From assembly GCF_001027285.1 (NCBI RefSeq), contig NZ_CP011509.1, forward strand, positions 3,666,501-3,730,500: 64,000 nucleotides of DNA, in the 5' to 3' direction. Of this stretch, positions 56,504 to 64,000 are shown one piece after another. This DNA comes from Archangium gephyra (GTDB taxonomy: Bacteria; Myxococcota; Myxococcia; Myxococcales; Myxococcaceae). A program made the position numbers and the translations under genes. Below the pieces are notes generated by a model. It saw nothing but the letters and a program-made list of their open reading frames with translations. It searched no databases and was not told the DNA's origin. Every line of letters starts with the position of its first letter. Position 1 is the first letter of the stretch.

Positions 56504-57793
56504 ATGTCTTCTCGAAACGAGCCATGCCCTTGCGGCAGTGGACAGAAGTACAAGCGATGCTGCCTGGGGGAGTTCCGGCGCGCCGGTGGAATCGTCCTCC
56601 CTGCGCCGCCTCCGCGCCGGGGGCGGCCCACCGGGGTGGATGCGGTCACCGCCGAGGCCGCTGTCCTGGCCGAGGACGTGCTGTGTTCCCCCGCTCGCCT
56701 GCAGCGGATGTCCGAGGGCCTGGTGCTGCTGCGGGAGCTGTTCCGGCCGGACGGGCCACTGGCGTTCCTGCGCTGGTCCTGGGACGAGTTCGTCCCGGTC
56801 ATCGAGCGGCACATCCACCGGGTGACGGAGGAGGTGGAGGACATGGACGAGCGCAGGGCGTTGCTGTTCGCCCGCTGCGCTCCGGAGTTGCTCGGGCCCG
56901 AGCGCGTGGAGCGCTTCAACCAGGGGTTTCGCCGGGTGCTGATGGAGCCGGGGCGGACGCTGGAGGAGCGGCGTGCGCTGGCCATGGCGGTGTTGGAGAT
57001 GCAGGGGGTGCCACGCCATCCGCCCTATACGTACGGGCGGCACCACACGATGGCGTGGTTGATGATGGCCCAGGTCTCCGAGTGGGCGGAGCGCCGCTCG
57101 CGCGTGAGCGCCGCCGTGGCACGCGCCCACGGGGTGCGGCCCGGCGAGCAGAAGGGGCCCTGGATGAGCCCGGGGGTCCTGCGGCAGGCCATGGAACCTC
57201 CCGAGGAAATGATGGCGGGCCTCCAGGAGGCGGCGGACGCGGACCCGGAGTTCATGGAGCTGATGGAGAAGTACGAGGCGTCGCTGCTCCTGTCCATCCT
57301 CGACGGCCGGACACCGGAGGTGCTGCACGGGGAGGAGTGGCTGTGGCTGACGGTGGTGTTGCGCGAGCCGCTGCGGTTGGGGCCGGACGGGATGGCGCCC
57401 CAGGTGGATGTCGAGGCCTTGCTGGGCAGGCTCGACGAGGAGGTGAAGCAGGCCGTGCTGTCGCGGGTGGACGCGGCCAGCCGGGATCGCTCGTCGCCAC
57501 CAGAGGCGCAGCAGTGGTTCGAGTGGGCCTACAAGGCGTTGCTGATGCGTCCGCTGGCCTTCTTCGGGGCGTTCGCGAAGGCACGCGAGGCGCCTCTGCT
57601 CGAGCGCTTCGAGGGGGAGGCGGTGCTGGTGGGCGAGTTGCGGCGGCGCGAGCGGTGGCGCGCGGAGGACCTGGAGCCCTACCGGCTGAACCTGTCGGCG
57701 CGTGGAGCGCACGGGGCCGAGCAGCGCGTGCGGCGGCTCCAGGCCCTGTTGCGCGGGGAGTCGCCCGGGCCGGGCTCGCGCCTGAGGGTGTGA
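56504..57793 (+). CDS. SEC-C motif protein of unknown function
   Basis: 429 residues. The N-terminus is a zinc-binding SEC-C motif, EPCPCGSGQKYKRCCLG, as at the C-terminus of SecA; here it begins the protein. The remaining 400 residues are helical and charged, without a motif I know. SEC-C proteins sometimes bind SecB or act as adaptors. Upstream is a 185-bp gap with its promoter; the ribosome site is not clear. Downstream, the DUF2381 gene is convergent with only two bp between stops, so the two ends nearly touch. Confidence 0.75.
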   Translation: MSSRNEPCPCGSGQKYKRCCLGEFRRAGGIVLPAPPPRRGRPTGVDAVTAEAAVLAEDVLCSPARLQRMSEGLVLLRELFRPDGPLAFLRWSWDEFVPVIERHIHRVTEEVEDMDERRALLFARCAPELLGPERVERFNQGFRRVLMEPGRTLEERRALAMAVLEMQGVPRHPPYTYGRHHTMAWLMMAQVSEWAERRSRVSAAVARAHGVRPGEQKGPWMSPGVLRQAMEPPEEMMAGLQEAADADPEFMELMEKYEASLLLSILDGRTPEVLHGEEWLWLTVVLREPLRLGPDGMAPQVDVEALLGRLDEEVKQAVLSRVDAASRDRSSPPEAQQWFEWAYKALLMRPLAFFGAFAKAREAPLLERFEGEAVLVGELRRRERWRAEDLEPYRLNLSARGAHGAEQRVRRLQALLRGESPGPGSRLRV

Positions 57794-57795
57794 CG

Positions 57796-58731
57796 TCAGG
57801 GAAAGGTCACGCCACGCACGGTGAGGGGGCGTGCTCCGCCCGCCTCGCCCAGCTTCAGGAGGAAGGAGCCCGGGGTCTGCTTCGCCGGGGCCTCCGCCTC
57901 CACCACGAGCCATGCCCGCTCTCCCGGCCCGAGAGGCCCGGACTGCCACACCCGCACCACCCGCAGCCGGACGCCTTCCGTGCTCACGAGCTCCGCGGCC
58001 TCCAGGCCTTCCACCGTCCAGGGCCGCGTGCTTGTGTTCCGCACCCTCAGCTCCAGTGCCACCCTCCTGGGCCTATCGGCCTGGTAGCTGTGTGCTTTGA
58101 CTACCTGGGGTGCCTCGCCAGGGCGTTGGGTGATGCCTTTCGTGATGTCGCGCACCCTGATGCTTATGCCCTGCCCTACCAGCTCGGCGTCGAACAGGTC
58201 CGTGAGGTCCCCGGGGCGCGGCCCCTCCGGGCGGGTGCGCTCCTGCGCCAGCGCGGCCTCGCACCGCTCGGCCCGCTCCCGCTGCTGCCGGGACTCCTGC
58301 CAGTGCGACTCGCACGAGCGCGTGTTGCGGTACACCCGCACATGGTGCTCGGCTTGGGTGGCATGCGGCACCAGCCGGAAGGTGACGCTTCCAGGCACCT
58401 GGGTGTCCGCGAAGCGCACCACCAGCGTCAGAGGCTTGTCCGCTGGCGGCGCGTCCGAGGGCAGCAGTGTCACCATGCCCAGCTCTCCGTTCACCGCCAT
58501 CCCCACCGCTCCTCCCTCCACCATGACACCGCCGGGTTGTAGTGGCGCGTCGGCGAATACCAGCGTGGTGGGCTGGCCGGGGCTGATGCGCACCGGGTGT
58601 GGCTCTCCGGCGTTCTCCGCCGTCAGCTCCAGGTAGCGCGCGCCCGAGGTGTCCCACTCCTCGGAGCGGGGCGAGGCGGGCGTAGAGGTGAGGAGCACGA
58701 GCAGCAGCGGGGCGGTGAGCAGGGTGGACAC
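57796..58731 (-). CDS. DUF2381-family protein, kinase-associated
   Basis: 311 residues from a GTG with GGAGG eight bases upstream. A signal peptide (LLTAPLLLVLLTSTPASP) is followed by two beta-sandwich halves: ILFADAPLQPGG-type sequence (LVFADAPLQPGGVMVEG) and DITKGITQRPG...HSYQADRPRRVALELRVRNTS, the pattern of the myxobacterial DUF2381 family. Such proteins are usually encoded next to Ser/Thr kinases, as here (59 bp after the kinase). It is likely secreted to the periplasm and may pass an extracytoplasmic signal to the kinase; function is unproven. Confidence 0.82.
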   Translation of the reverse strand: MSTLLTAPLLLVLLTSTPASPRSEEWDTSGARYLELTAENAGEPHPVRISPGQPTTLVFADAPLQPGGVMVEGGAVGMAVNGELGMVTLLPSDAPPADKPLTLVVRFADTQVPGSVTFRLVPHATQAEHHVRVYRNTRSCESHWQESRQQRERAERCEAALAQERTRPEGPRPGDLTDLFDAELVGQGISIRVRDITKGITQRPGEAPQVVKAHSYQADRPRRVALELRVRNTSTRPWTVEGLEAAELVSTEGVRLRVVRVWQSGPLGPGERAWLVVEAEAPAKQTPGSFLLKLGEAGGARPLTVRGVTFP

Positions 58732-58790
58732 AGGGCGACCTCCGGGGTGGCCCAGACGGGCAGGGCCTCCGAAGTCGTCCTCTACCACTT

Positions 58791-60872
58791 CTAACGTTCC
58801 TCGTACCGCCACGCCTCGCCGAAGCCCTCCACGGGATAGAGATCCCCACCGTTCAGGGTGACGGCGGTGTCCTGGCTACTGCCCTCCCACTTCTCCAGGC
58901 CCCAGTACTCTCCGGACCTCACCTCCAGGCACACCGGATAGGACTTGCCCTCGGGCGTGTGGGCCTGGGTGAAGCGGAACTGCACGCGCTCGCCGAAGAC
59001 CACCTCCCCGGAGAACAGGGTGCCCCGTGGCAACCTGCCCCAATAGTCGGCACCCGTCAGCCGCAGAGTCAACGGGCCCGGCCGCACGGTGATGAACTGG
59101 CCGGCGTCTCGAATGAACGCATCCCCACTGGAGCCCGGGTAGAGCAGGCCCAGTTCCGCCATGGCCTGCTGCGCACCGGTGGGGCACTCGGCGGGAGGCG
59201 GCAGCGGGGGCGTGGGCAGCACCTGGGCCGTGGTGGCGGGGTTGGGACACCCGCTGGCCAGGGCGCAGCCGAGCACGGCCGCGCCCACCTTCGTGGCCGT
59301 GGAGCCCGTCTGCTTCGAGGGAGTGGGGGCTTTGGCTTTGGCTGGAGTCTTCACGTGCGTCTCTTGGGGCAGCGTCGCACGGGCGACGGGCGCGGGGGTT
59401 GCCGCCCCGTGGGGCGCCGCACCGCCGTCACCTTCTGGCTGCTTCCACGGGGGCGCCATTTCCTTGCCTTCCCACTTCTGGGCGATAGGAAAGAACTCCG
59501 GTGGTAGGTTGGCGCGAGGTGTCCCCAGCGGTGGGGTGGTGCGCACGGAGGCGTTCGGCGAGGGACGCACGGCGAGCCACAGGCCCAGGCCCAACACGAG
59601 CACCGCGCTGGCGGCCAGGAGCACCCGGCGCGTGCGTGCGGCGGGCCGCGTGGTTTCGTGGGCCCGCGGCGCCGGTGGTGCATCTGCCCGGGCATTGACC
59701 TCTCGGGTCGCCGCCTCGGGGAGCGGCGCGGACGGCCCCGCGGACGCCGCATCCGTGGAAGGAGCCTCTGGCGGTGGCGCTTGCGAGAGCAGGGTGGACA
59801 CCTCGTCGAGCGCACGCGGCCTGCCGCGCACCGGCACCTGGGCATAGGCAGCCCGCCGCTCGTAGAGCGCCAGCAGGTCCGCCCCCTGCCACATGTCGCG
59901 CTCGAGCACGGTGGTGGCGTGGTGCGGCCCCCACGCCTCGCACAGCGGCACTCGCCACGTTTCATCCACCTGCTTCAGCGCCTCGCCAATGGCCACGTCC
60001 ACCGCGAGCGCGTCCGCGTACCGCTCCTCCGGCGCCTTGCGCAGCATGCGCCAGCACACCTCGCCCAGCGCCCGCGGCACCCGGGGGTTGTACACGTGCG
60101 GCACCGGTGGCTCCTGGTGCAGGATGGCCTGTACCAGCTCGCCCTCGCGGCCCTGGAAGGGCAGCCTGCCTGTCAGCACGAAGTAGAGCTCCACGCCCAG
60201 CGCCCACACGTCGTCACCCGGGCTGGCGCGTGAGTCCTCCTCGCCACGCCAGGAACGCCACACCCGGGGGCTGAGGTAGGGCCAGGTGCCTGGGGGAAAG
60301 GCTCCCGTCACCGGAGGAGCGCCCTCGTAGGTGGCCACGCCAAAGTCCACCAGCACCACCCGGTCCTCGCCGTACACCAGCAGGTTGGCGCCCTTGACGT
60401 CCCGGTGCACCACGCCGGCCGCGTGCACCACCGACAGCTGGCGCGCGCCCTGGCCGAAGAGCTGCGCCACCTGGAGGGCACAGGGGTTGTGGACGCGCGT
60501 CCACACGTCCAGCGGCAGCCCGCGCACCAGGGGCATGACGAGGAAGAGGTAGAGGGGCGCGTGCGCGGGCCACTCGCCCTGGTCCACCAGGGGCAGGCCG
60601 CCCGCGCTGCTGAGCTTCACCATGACGTCGCGCTCGCGCCAGGCCCAGCGCGCCGAGCGCGGCAGGAAGAGGAACTTCACCGCGTACTGGCGGCCCTCGC
60701 GCGAGGCGCGGAACACGGTGCCCTGGCCACCGGTGCCCAGCCGCGCCTCCAGCGTGTAGCCGGCCACTTCCAGGCCCGGCCGGGGCCGCCACGCCGAGGA
60801 CTCCTCCTGAAGGATCTCTCCCTCCACGGGCCGCTGCTCGTGCCCACCGCTTTGCGTGCTGGCCTCGCTCAT
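58791..60872 (-). CDS. Membrane Ser/Thr protein kinase (Hanks type)
   Basis: 693 residues. The kinase domain has the P-loop LGTGGQGTVFRA (45-56), K66 in YAVKFLF, HRDVKGANLL (156-165; D158, K160, N163), and DFGVAT (176-181), so it should be active. APE is changed to SPR. A proline-rich juxtamembrane region precedes one transmembrane helix at about 417-435. The C-terminal 250 residues are extracytoplasmic, with LGCALASGCPNP and a globular end containing VEGFGEAWRYEE. The start at 60872 is supported by GGAGGTGGTG. It is transcribed with the DUF2381 gene. Confidence 0.92.
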   Translation of the reverse strand: MSEASTQSGGHEQRPVEGEILQEESSAWRPRPGLEVAGYTLEARLGTGGQGTVFRASREGRQYAVKFLFLPRSARWAWRERDVMVKLSSAGGLPLVDQGEWPAHAPLYLFLVMPLVRGLPLDVWTRVHNPCALQVAQLFGQGARQLSVVHAAGVVHRDVKGANLLVYGEDRVVLVDFGVATYEGAPPVTGAFPPGTWPYLSPRVWRSWRGEEDSRASPGDDVWALGVELYFVLTGRLPFQGREGELVQAILHQEPPVPHVYNPRVPRALGEVCWRMLRKAPEERYADALAVDVAIGEALKQVDETWRVPLCEAWGPHHATTVLERDMWQGADLLALYERRAAYAQVPVRGRPRALDEVSTLLSQAPPPEAPSTDAASAGPSAPLPEAATREVNARADAPPAPRAHETTRPAARTRRVLLAASAVLVLGLGLWLAVRPSPNASVRTTPPLGTPRANLPPEFFPIAQKWEGKEMAPPWKQPEGDGGAAPHGAATPAPVARATLPQETHVKTPAKAKAPTPSKQTGSTATKVGAAVLGCALASGCPNPATTAQVLPTPPLPPPAECPTGAQQAMAELGLLYPGSSGDAFIRDAGQFITVRPGPLTLRLTGADYWGRLPRGTLFSGEVVFGERVQFRFTQAHTPEGKSYPVCLEVRSGEYWGLEKWEGSSQDTAVTLNGGDLYPVEGFGEAWRYEER

Positions 60873-60946
60873 GCACACCACCTCCGAGGTGGGCCAGCCT
60901 ACAGGACGGCGGAAGGCGTGCGGGTACACATCCTTGCCGGAGCCCG

Positions 60947-61918
60947 TCAGCCCCCGGCGGGGCGGGGGGCGGCGGCGCGGGACAGGCGGTCCCTCACGGC
61001 GATGCCCAGTCCCTCGGCGCGCGGCAGGCACGCCACCAGCACGTCATGGCCCTGCTCATCCGCCTCGCGCAGCCGCGTGTAGAGGGCGCGCGCCGCTCCG
61101 GCCGGGTCTTCCGGCACGTCGTAGCGGGGCACACCCGGCGGCAGCGTGAGGCTCGGAGGGCCCAGCACGCCCACGTTGTGTCCCCGGGCGCGCAGCGACG
61201 TCACGCGGGACACCACGTCCGCGGGCTCGGAGAGCACCACGCCCGCCCGGGGCGCGTAATGCGAGGCGAGGCTGCCCGAGACGCGCACCGTGGCCGACGT
61301 CCTCACCGGCACCTTGCGCCCCAGGACGCGCTCGAGCTCCTCCACCGCGAGGCCTCCGGGGCGCAGCACCGCCGGCTCCTTGCCGCTCAAGTCGACGATG
61401 GTGGACTCCACGCCCACCGTGCACGGGCCCCCGTCGAGGATGAGGTCCACCTCGTCCCCCAGGTCCGCCCGCACGTGCTCCGCCGTGGTGGGGCTCACCC
61501 GGCCGAAGCGGTTGGCGCTCGGCGCGGCCACCCCTCCGCCCAGGGCGTCCAGCACCGCCAGGGCCACGGGGTGGTTGGGCACGCGCAGGGCCACCGTGTC
61601 CTGGCCTCCCGTCACCGCGTCCGTGGCGCGCGCGGTGCGCGGCAGCACGAGCGTCAGGGGCCCCGGCCAGAAGGCCTCCGCGAGACGCCAGGCCTCCTCG
61701 GGGACATGGCGGGCCCACGAGGGCAGCTCCGAGGCTCGGGCCACATGGACGATGAGGGGGTGGGTGGCGGGGCGCCCCTTGATGGCGAAGACGCGGCGGA
61801 CGGCCAGCTCGTCCTCGCAATTGGCCGCCAGTCCGTAGACCGTCTCCGTGGGAAGGGCGATGACGCCGCCGCGCCGGAGGGTTTCCACTGCCCGAGTGAG
61901 GATGTCCGAGGTAAGCAT
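60947..61918 (-). CDS. sua5: Sua5-type L-threonylcarbamoyladenylate synthase
   Basis: 323 residues. It makes threonylcarbamoyl-AMP for the t6A modification of tRNA at position 37. The YrdC domain has GGVIALPTETVYGLAANC, FAIKGRPATHPLIVHV, FWPGPLTLVLP, VALRVPNHPVA, AAPSANRFGRVSPT and VGVESTIVDLSG. The Sua5 C-domain begins at the linker SGSLASHYAPRAGVVLSE. The start at 61918 gives MLTSDILTRAVE; the longer reading to 62041 would overlap the divergent gene. It lies 35 bp from that gene's start. Confidence 0.92.
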   Translation of the reverse strand: MLTSDILTRAVETLRRGGVIALPTETVYGLAANCEDELAVRRVFAIKGRPATHPLIVHVARASELPSWARHVPEEAWRLAEAFWPGPLTLVLPRTARATDAVTGGQDTVALRVPNHPVALAVLDALGGGVAAPSANRFGRVSPTTAEHVRADLGDEVDLILDGGPCTVGVESTIVDLSGKEPAVLRPGGLAVEELERVLGRKVPVRTSATVRVSGSLASHYAPRAGVVLSEPADVVSRVTSLRARGHNVGVLGPPSLTLPPGVPRYDVPEDPAGAARALYTRLREADEQGHDVLVACLPRAEGLGIAVRDRLSRAAAPRPAGG

Positions 61919-61953
61919 ACCGGTCGGGCGCAATCTGGCCCCCGGAGGGGACA

Positions 61954-63363
61954 ATGGGCAAGTCACAGGTGTTCGAGGCGCGCAGTCAGATGCCCGTGGG
62001 CGCTGGCGAGGTGTTCGCCTGGCATGCCCGCGAGGGAGCATTCCAGCGCCTGACGCCCCCCTGGGAGCCGGTCGAGGTGGTGGAGCGCCAGGGGGACGGC
62101 ATCCGCGAGGGCACGCGGGTGGTGCTGCGCATGAAGACGGGGCCGGTGTCCCTGCGGTGGGTGGCGAGGCACACGCGCTACATCCCCGGCTCGCTCTTCC
62201 AGGACGAGCAGGTGTCGGGGCCCTTCGCGAAGTGGGTGCACACCCACCGCATGTGGGACGAGCCCGCGGGCAGCGGCGTGCTGGAGGACGAGGTGGAGTA
62301 CGCGCTGCCGGTGGGGGCGCTCGGGAGGCTGGTGGGCGGTGGCTACGCGCGAGGGCGGCTGGAGCGGATGTTCGCCTACCGTCACACGGTGACGCGGGAG
62401 GACCTGCGGCGCCATGCGGCCTTCGCCGGACAGCCGCCGCTGACGGTGGCGGTGAGCGGCGCGTCGGGACTGGTGGGCAGCGCGCTGGGGCCCTTCCTCA
62501 CGACGGGCGGCCACCGGGTACGGCGGCTGGTGCGGGGCCGGCCCGAGGCCGGGGACATCGCCTGGGCACCGGGCCAGGGCGAGATGGACATGGTGGCGCT
62601 GGAGGGCGTGGACGCGGTGGTGCACCTGGCCGGCGCGCCCATCGCCGAGGGGCGCTGGACGGAGGAGCGCAAGGCCCTCATCCGCCGCAGCCGCGTGGAG
62701 GGCACCCGGGTGCTGTGCGAGTCGCTCGCGCGGCTGGCGCGCCCGCCGAAGGTGCTGGTGTGCGCCTCGGCCATGGGCTTCTACGGCAGCCGGGGCGACG
62801 AGGTGCTCACCGAGTCCAGCCCGCCCGGCGAGGGGTTCCTCGCGGACGTGACGCGCGAGTGGGAGGCGGCCAGCGCTCCGGCGGAACAGGCCGGCATCCG
62901 CGTGGTGCACCTGCGCCTGGGCGTGGTGCTGAGCGCCCGTGGGGGCGCGCTGGCGAAGATGCTGCCCGCCTTTCAGGCCGGAGCCGGCGGCCGCATCGGT
63001 GATGGGCAACAGTGGATGAGCTGGGTGTCGCTGGAGGACCTGCTGGGCCTCATCCACTTCGCCCTGTTCACCCCCGGCCTGCGCGGGCCCGTCAACGCGG
63101 TGGCCCCCCAGGCCGTGCGCCAGGAGGCGTTCGCCCGGACACTCGGGCACGTGCTTTCCCGGCCGGCCGTGATGCCGCTGCCCGCCGCCGCGGTGCGGGC
63201 CGCTTTCGGCGAGATGGGCGAGGAGACGCTCCTGCTCAGCTCCCACGTCCGCCCGGAGGTGGCCGAGCGCCAGGGCTTCAGCTTCCTCCACCCCTCGCTG
63301 GAGCAGACCCTGCGCTTCACGCTCGGCAGGACGAGCGAGGGGCCGCGCTTCCGCCACGGCTGA
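61954..63363 (+). CDS. TIGR01777-family epimerase fused to SRPBCC domain
   Basis: 469 residues. The first about 150 residues are an SRPBCC/START-like ligand pocket (MPVGAGEVFAWHAREGAFQRL, HRMWDEPAGSGVLEDEVEYALP). The rest is an NAD-binding epimerase of the TIGR01777 family (VAVSGASGLVGSALGPFL, VVHLAGAPI, WTEERKALIRRSRVEGTRVL, FYGSRGDEVL). The fused form is common in this family. The substrate is not known. ATG 61954 follows CGGAGGGG. The ABC ATPase gene starts 14 bp after its stop, so they may be in one operon. Confidence 0.9.
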   Translation: MGKSQVFEARSQMPVGAGEVFAWHAREGAFQRLTPPWEPVEVVERQGDGIREGTRVVLRMKTGPVSLRWVARHTRYIPGSLFQDEQVSGPFAKWVHTHRMWDEPAGSGVLEDEVEYALPVGALGRLVGGGYARGRLERMFAYRHTVTREDLRRHAAFAGQPPLTVAVSGASGLVGSALGPFLTTGGHRVRRLVRGRPEAGDIAWAPGQGEMDMVALEGVDAVVHLAGAPIAEGRWTEERKALIRRSRVEGTRVLCESLARLARPPKVLVCASAMGFYGSRGDEVLTESSPPGEGFLADVTREWEAASAPAEQAGIRVVHLRLGVVLSARGGALAKMLPAFQAGAGGRIGDGQQWMSWVSLEDLLGLIHFALFTPGLRGPVNAVAPQAVRQEAFARTLGHVLSRPAVMPLPAAAVRAAFGEMGEETLLLSSHVRPEVAERQGFSFLHPSLEQTLRFTLGRTSEGPRFRHG

Positions 63364-63377
63364 CGGAGAACGCCACG

Positions 63378-64000
63378 ATGATCCACGTCGAGGGGCTGAC
63401 CCGGTACTACGGCGGCCACGCGGCCATCCGCGGCCTCTCCTTCGACATCCAACGGGGCGAGGTCATCGGCTTCCTGGGACTCAATGGCGCGGGGAAGACG
63501 ACCACCTTGAAGATCCTCGGGTGCGTGTTGTTGCCCACCTCGGGGCGGGCCCTCGTCGACGGCCATGATGTGGTGGACCACCCTCACGAGGTGCGCCAGC
63601 GCATCGGCTTCCTTCCGGACACGCCTCCCCTCTACGACGAGATGGGGGTGGGCGAGTTCCTCGCCTTCGTGGCGAGGCTGCGCGGCGTGCCCTCGCGCGA
63701 GGTGTCCGCCCGCGTCACCGAGGCCGAGGAGAAGACGGGACTGCGCGACATGGACGACGCGCCCATCTCCTCGCTGAGCCATGGCTACCGGCAGCGCGTG
63801 GGGGTGGCACAGGCGCTCGTCCACCGGCCGGCGCTGCTGCTGCTCGACGAGCCGGGCAGTGGGCTGGATCCCCGGCAGATGGTGGAGATGCGCACGCTCA
63901 TCCAGGGACTGCGCGGAGCGGAGCACACGGTGCTCGTCTCCAGCCACCTGCTGCCGGAGATCAGCCAGACGTGTGATCGGCTCCTGGTCATCAAGGACGG
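63378..64000 (+). CDS. ABC transporter ATP-binding protein, 3' end outside window
   Basis: 207 complete codons are visible. Walker A LGLNGAGKTTTLKIL, Q-loop GFLPDTPPLY, signature SHGYRQRVGVAQAL (SSLSHGYRQR), Walker B LLLLDEPGSGLDP and the switch histidine VLVSSHLL are all intact. It belongs to the GldA/NatA/CcmA-like group of exporters. In gliding bacteria a GldA-type ATPase is linked to motility, but the membrane partner lies outside the window and the assignment is only by similarity. ACGGAG lies upstream of the ATG. Confidence 0.92.
   Translation, partial: MIHVEGLTRYYGGHAAIRGLSFDIQRGEVIGFLGLNGAGKTTTLKILGCVLLPTSGRALVDGHDVVDHPHEVRQRIGFLPDTPPLYDEMGVGEFLAFVARLRGVPSREVSARVTEAEEKTGLRDMDDAPISSLSHGYRQRVGVAQALVHRPALLLLDEPGSGLDPRQMVEMRTLIQGLRGAEHTVLVSSHLLPEISQTCDRLLVIKD

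Noticed and set aside
63785-63994. Minus-strand frame within the ABC ATPase gene
   Set aside because: Shadow of the intact Walker B/switch region on the plus strand.

Overview
The window reads as chromosome of a fruiting, predatory myxobacterium, probably Myxococcales suborder Cystobacterineae (Archangium/Cystobacter/Myxococcus-like). The signs are very high GC with strong third-position bias, many orphan PAS-rich histidine kinases, a Ser/Thr kinase next to a DUF2381 gene, a SitA5-type outer-membrane-exchange toxin, a cysteine-rich ferrochelatase of the type described in Myxococcus, an ElbD-like multidomain ether-lipid enzyme, and a very large number of lipoproteins. No rRNA, tRNA, CRISPR array or complete insertion sequence was seen.

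Layout. 1-3188: two related minus-strand sensor kinases, the first cut by the window edge. 3546-5414: ECF-like sigma factor with a soluble tandem zinc-finger anti-sigma candidate. 5415-8320: lower-GC accessory island with a truncated ORF, a decayed copy of the neighbouring oxidoreductase gene, a SitA5-family lipoprotein toxin with a WHH nuclease tail, and its SUKH immunity protein. 8340-12498: oxidoreductase, membrane protein, a sigma/anti-sigma/exported-protein operon and a thioesterase. 12529-16385: lipoprotein and UvrD/PcrA helicase. 16492-24187: second accessory region with VOC protein, GST, IS5-type transposase remnant, two copies of a toxin/DUF3396-type immunity module (one toxin truncated), a decayed uvrD 3' fragment, and a barrel/esterase/amine-oxidase cluster of exported proteins.

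24288-36744: BamB-like lipoprotein, adenosine deaminase, atypical SDR, two large PAS kinases, RtcB, small membrane protein, GlgC and an FHA-GGDEF protein. 36906-44651: a minus-strand operon, HAD phosphatase, LarA-like protein, ElbD-like reductase-ligase-ACP-acyltransferase and epimerase, probably making ether lipids. 44890-47360: PIG-L deacetylase, epimerase and a SWIB protein with a histone-like tail. 47505-52771: treY-glgX for trehalose from glycogen. 52831-64000: TerC, ApaG, ferrochelatase, lipoprotein, SEC-C protein, DUF2381/kinase pair, Sua5, a TIGR01777 epimerase and the start of an ABC ATPase.

Main biological theme: two toxin/immunity islands each lie between an intact housekeeping gene and a same-orientation decayed partial copy of that gene, which suggests a common route of acquisition. 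Glycogen and trehalose metabolism (glgC, glgX, treY), ether lipids and cyclic-di-GMP signalling are also grouped here, all processes linked to myxobacterial development.
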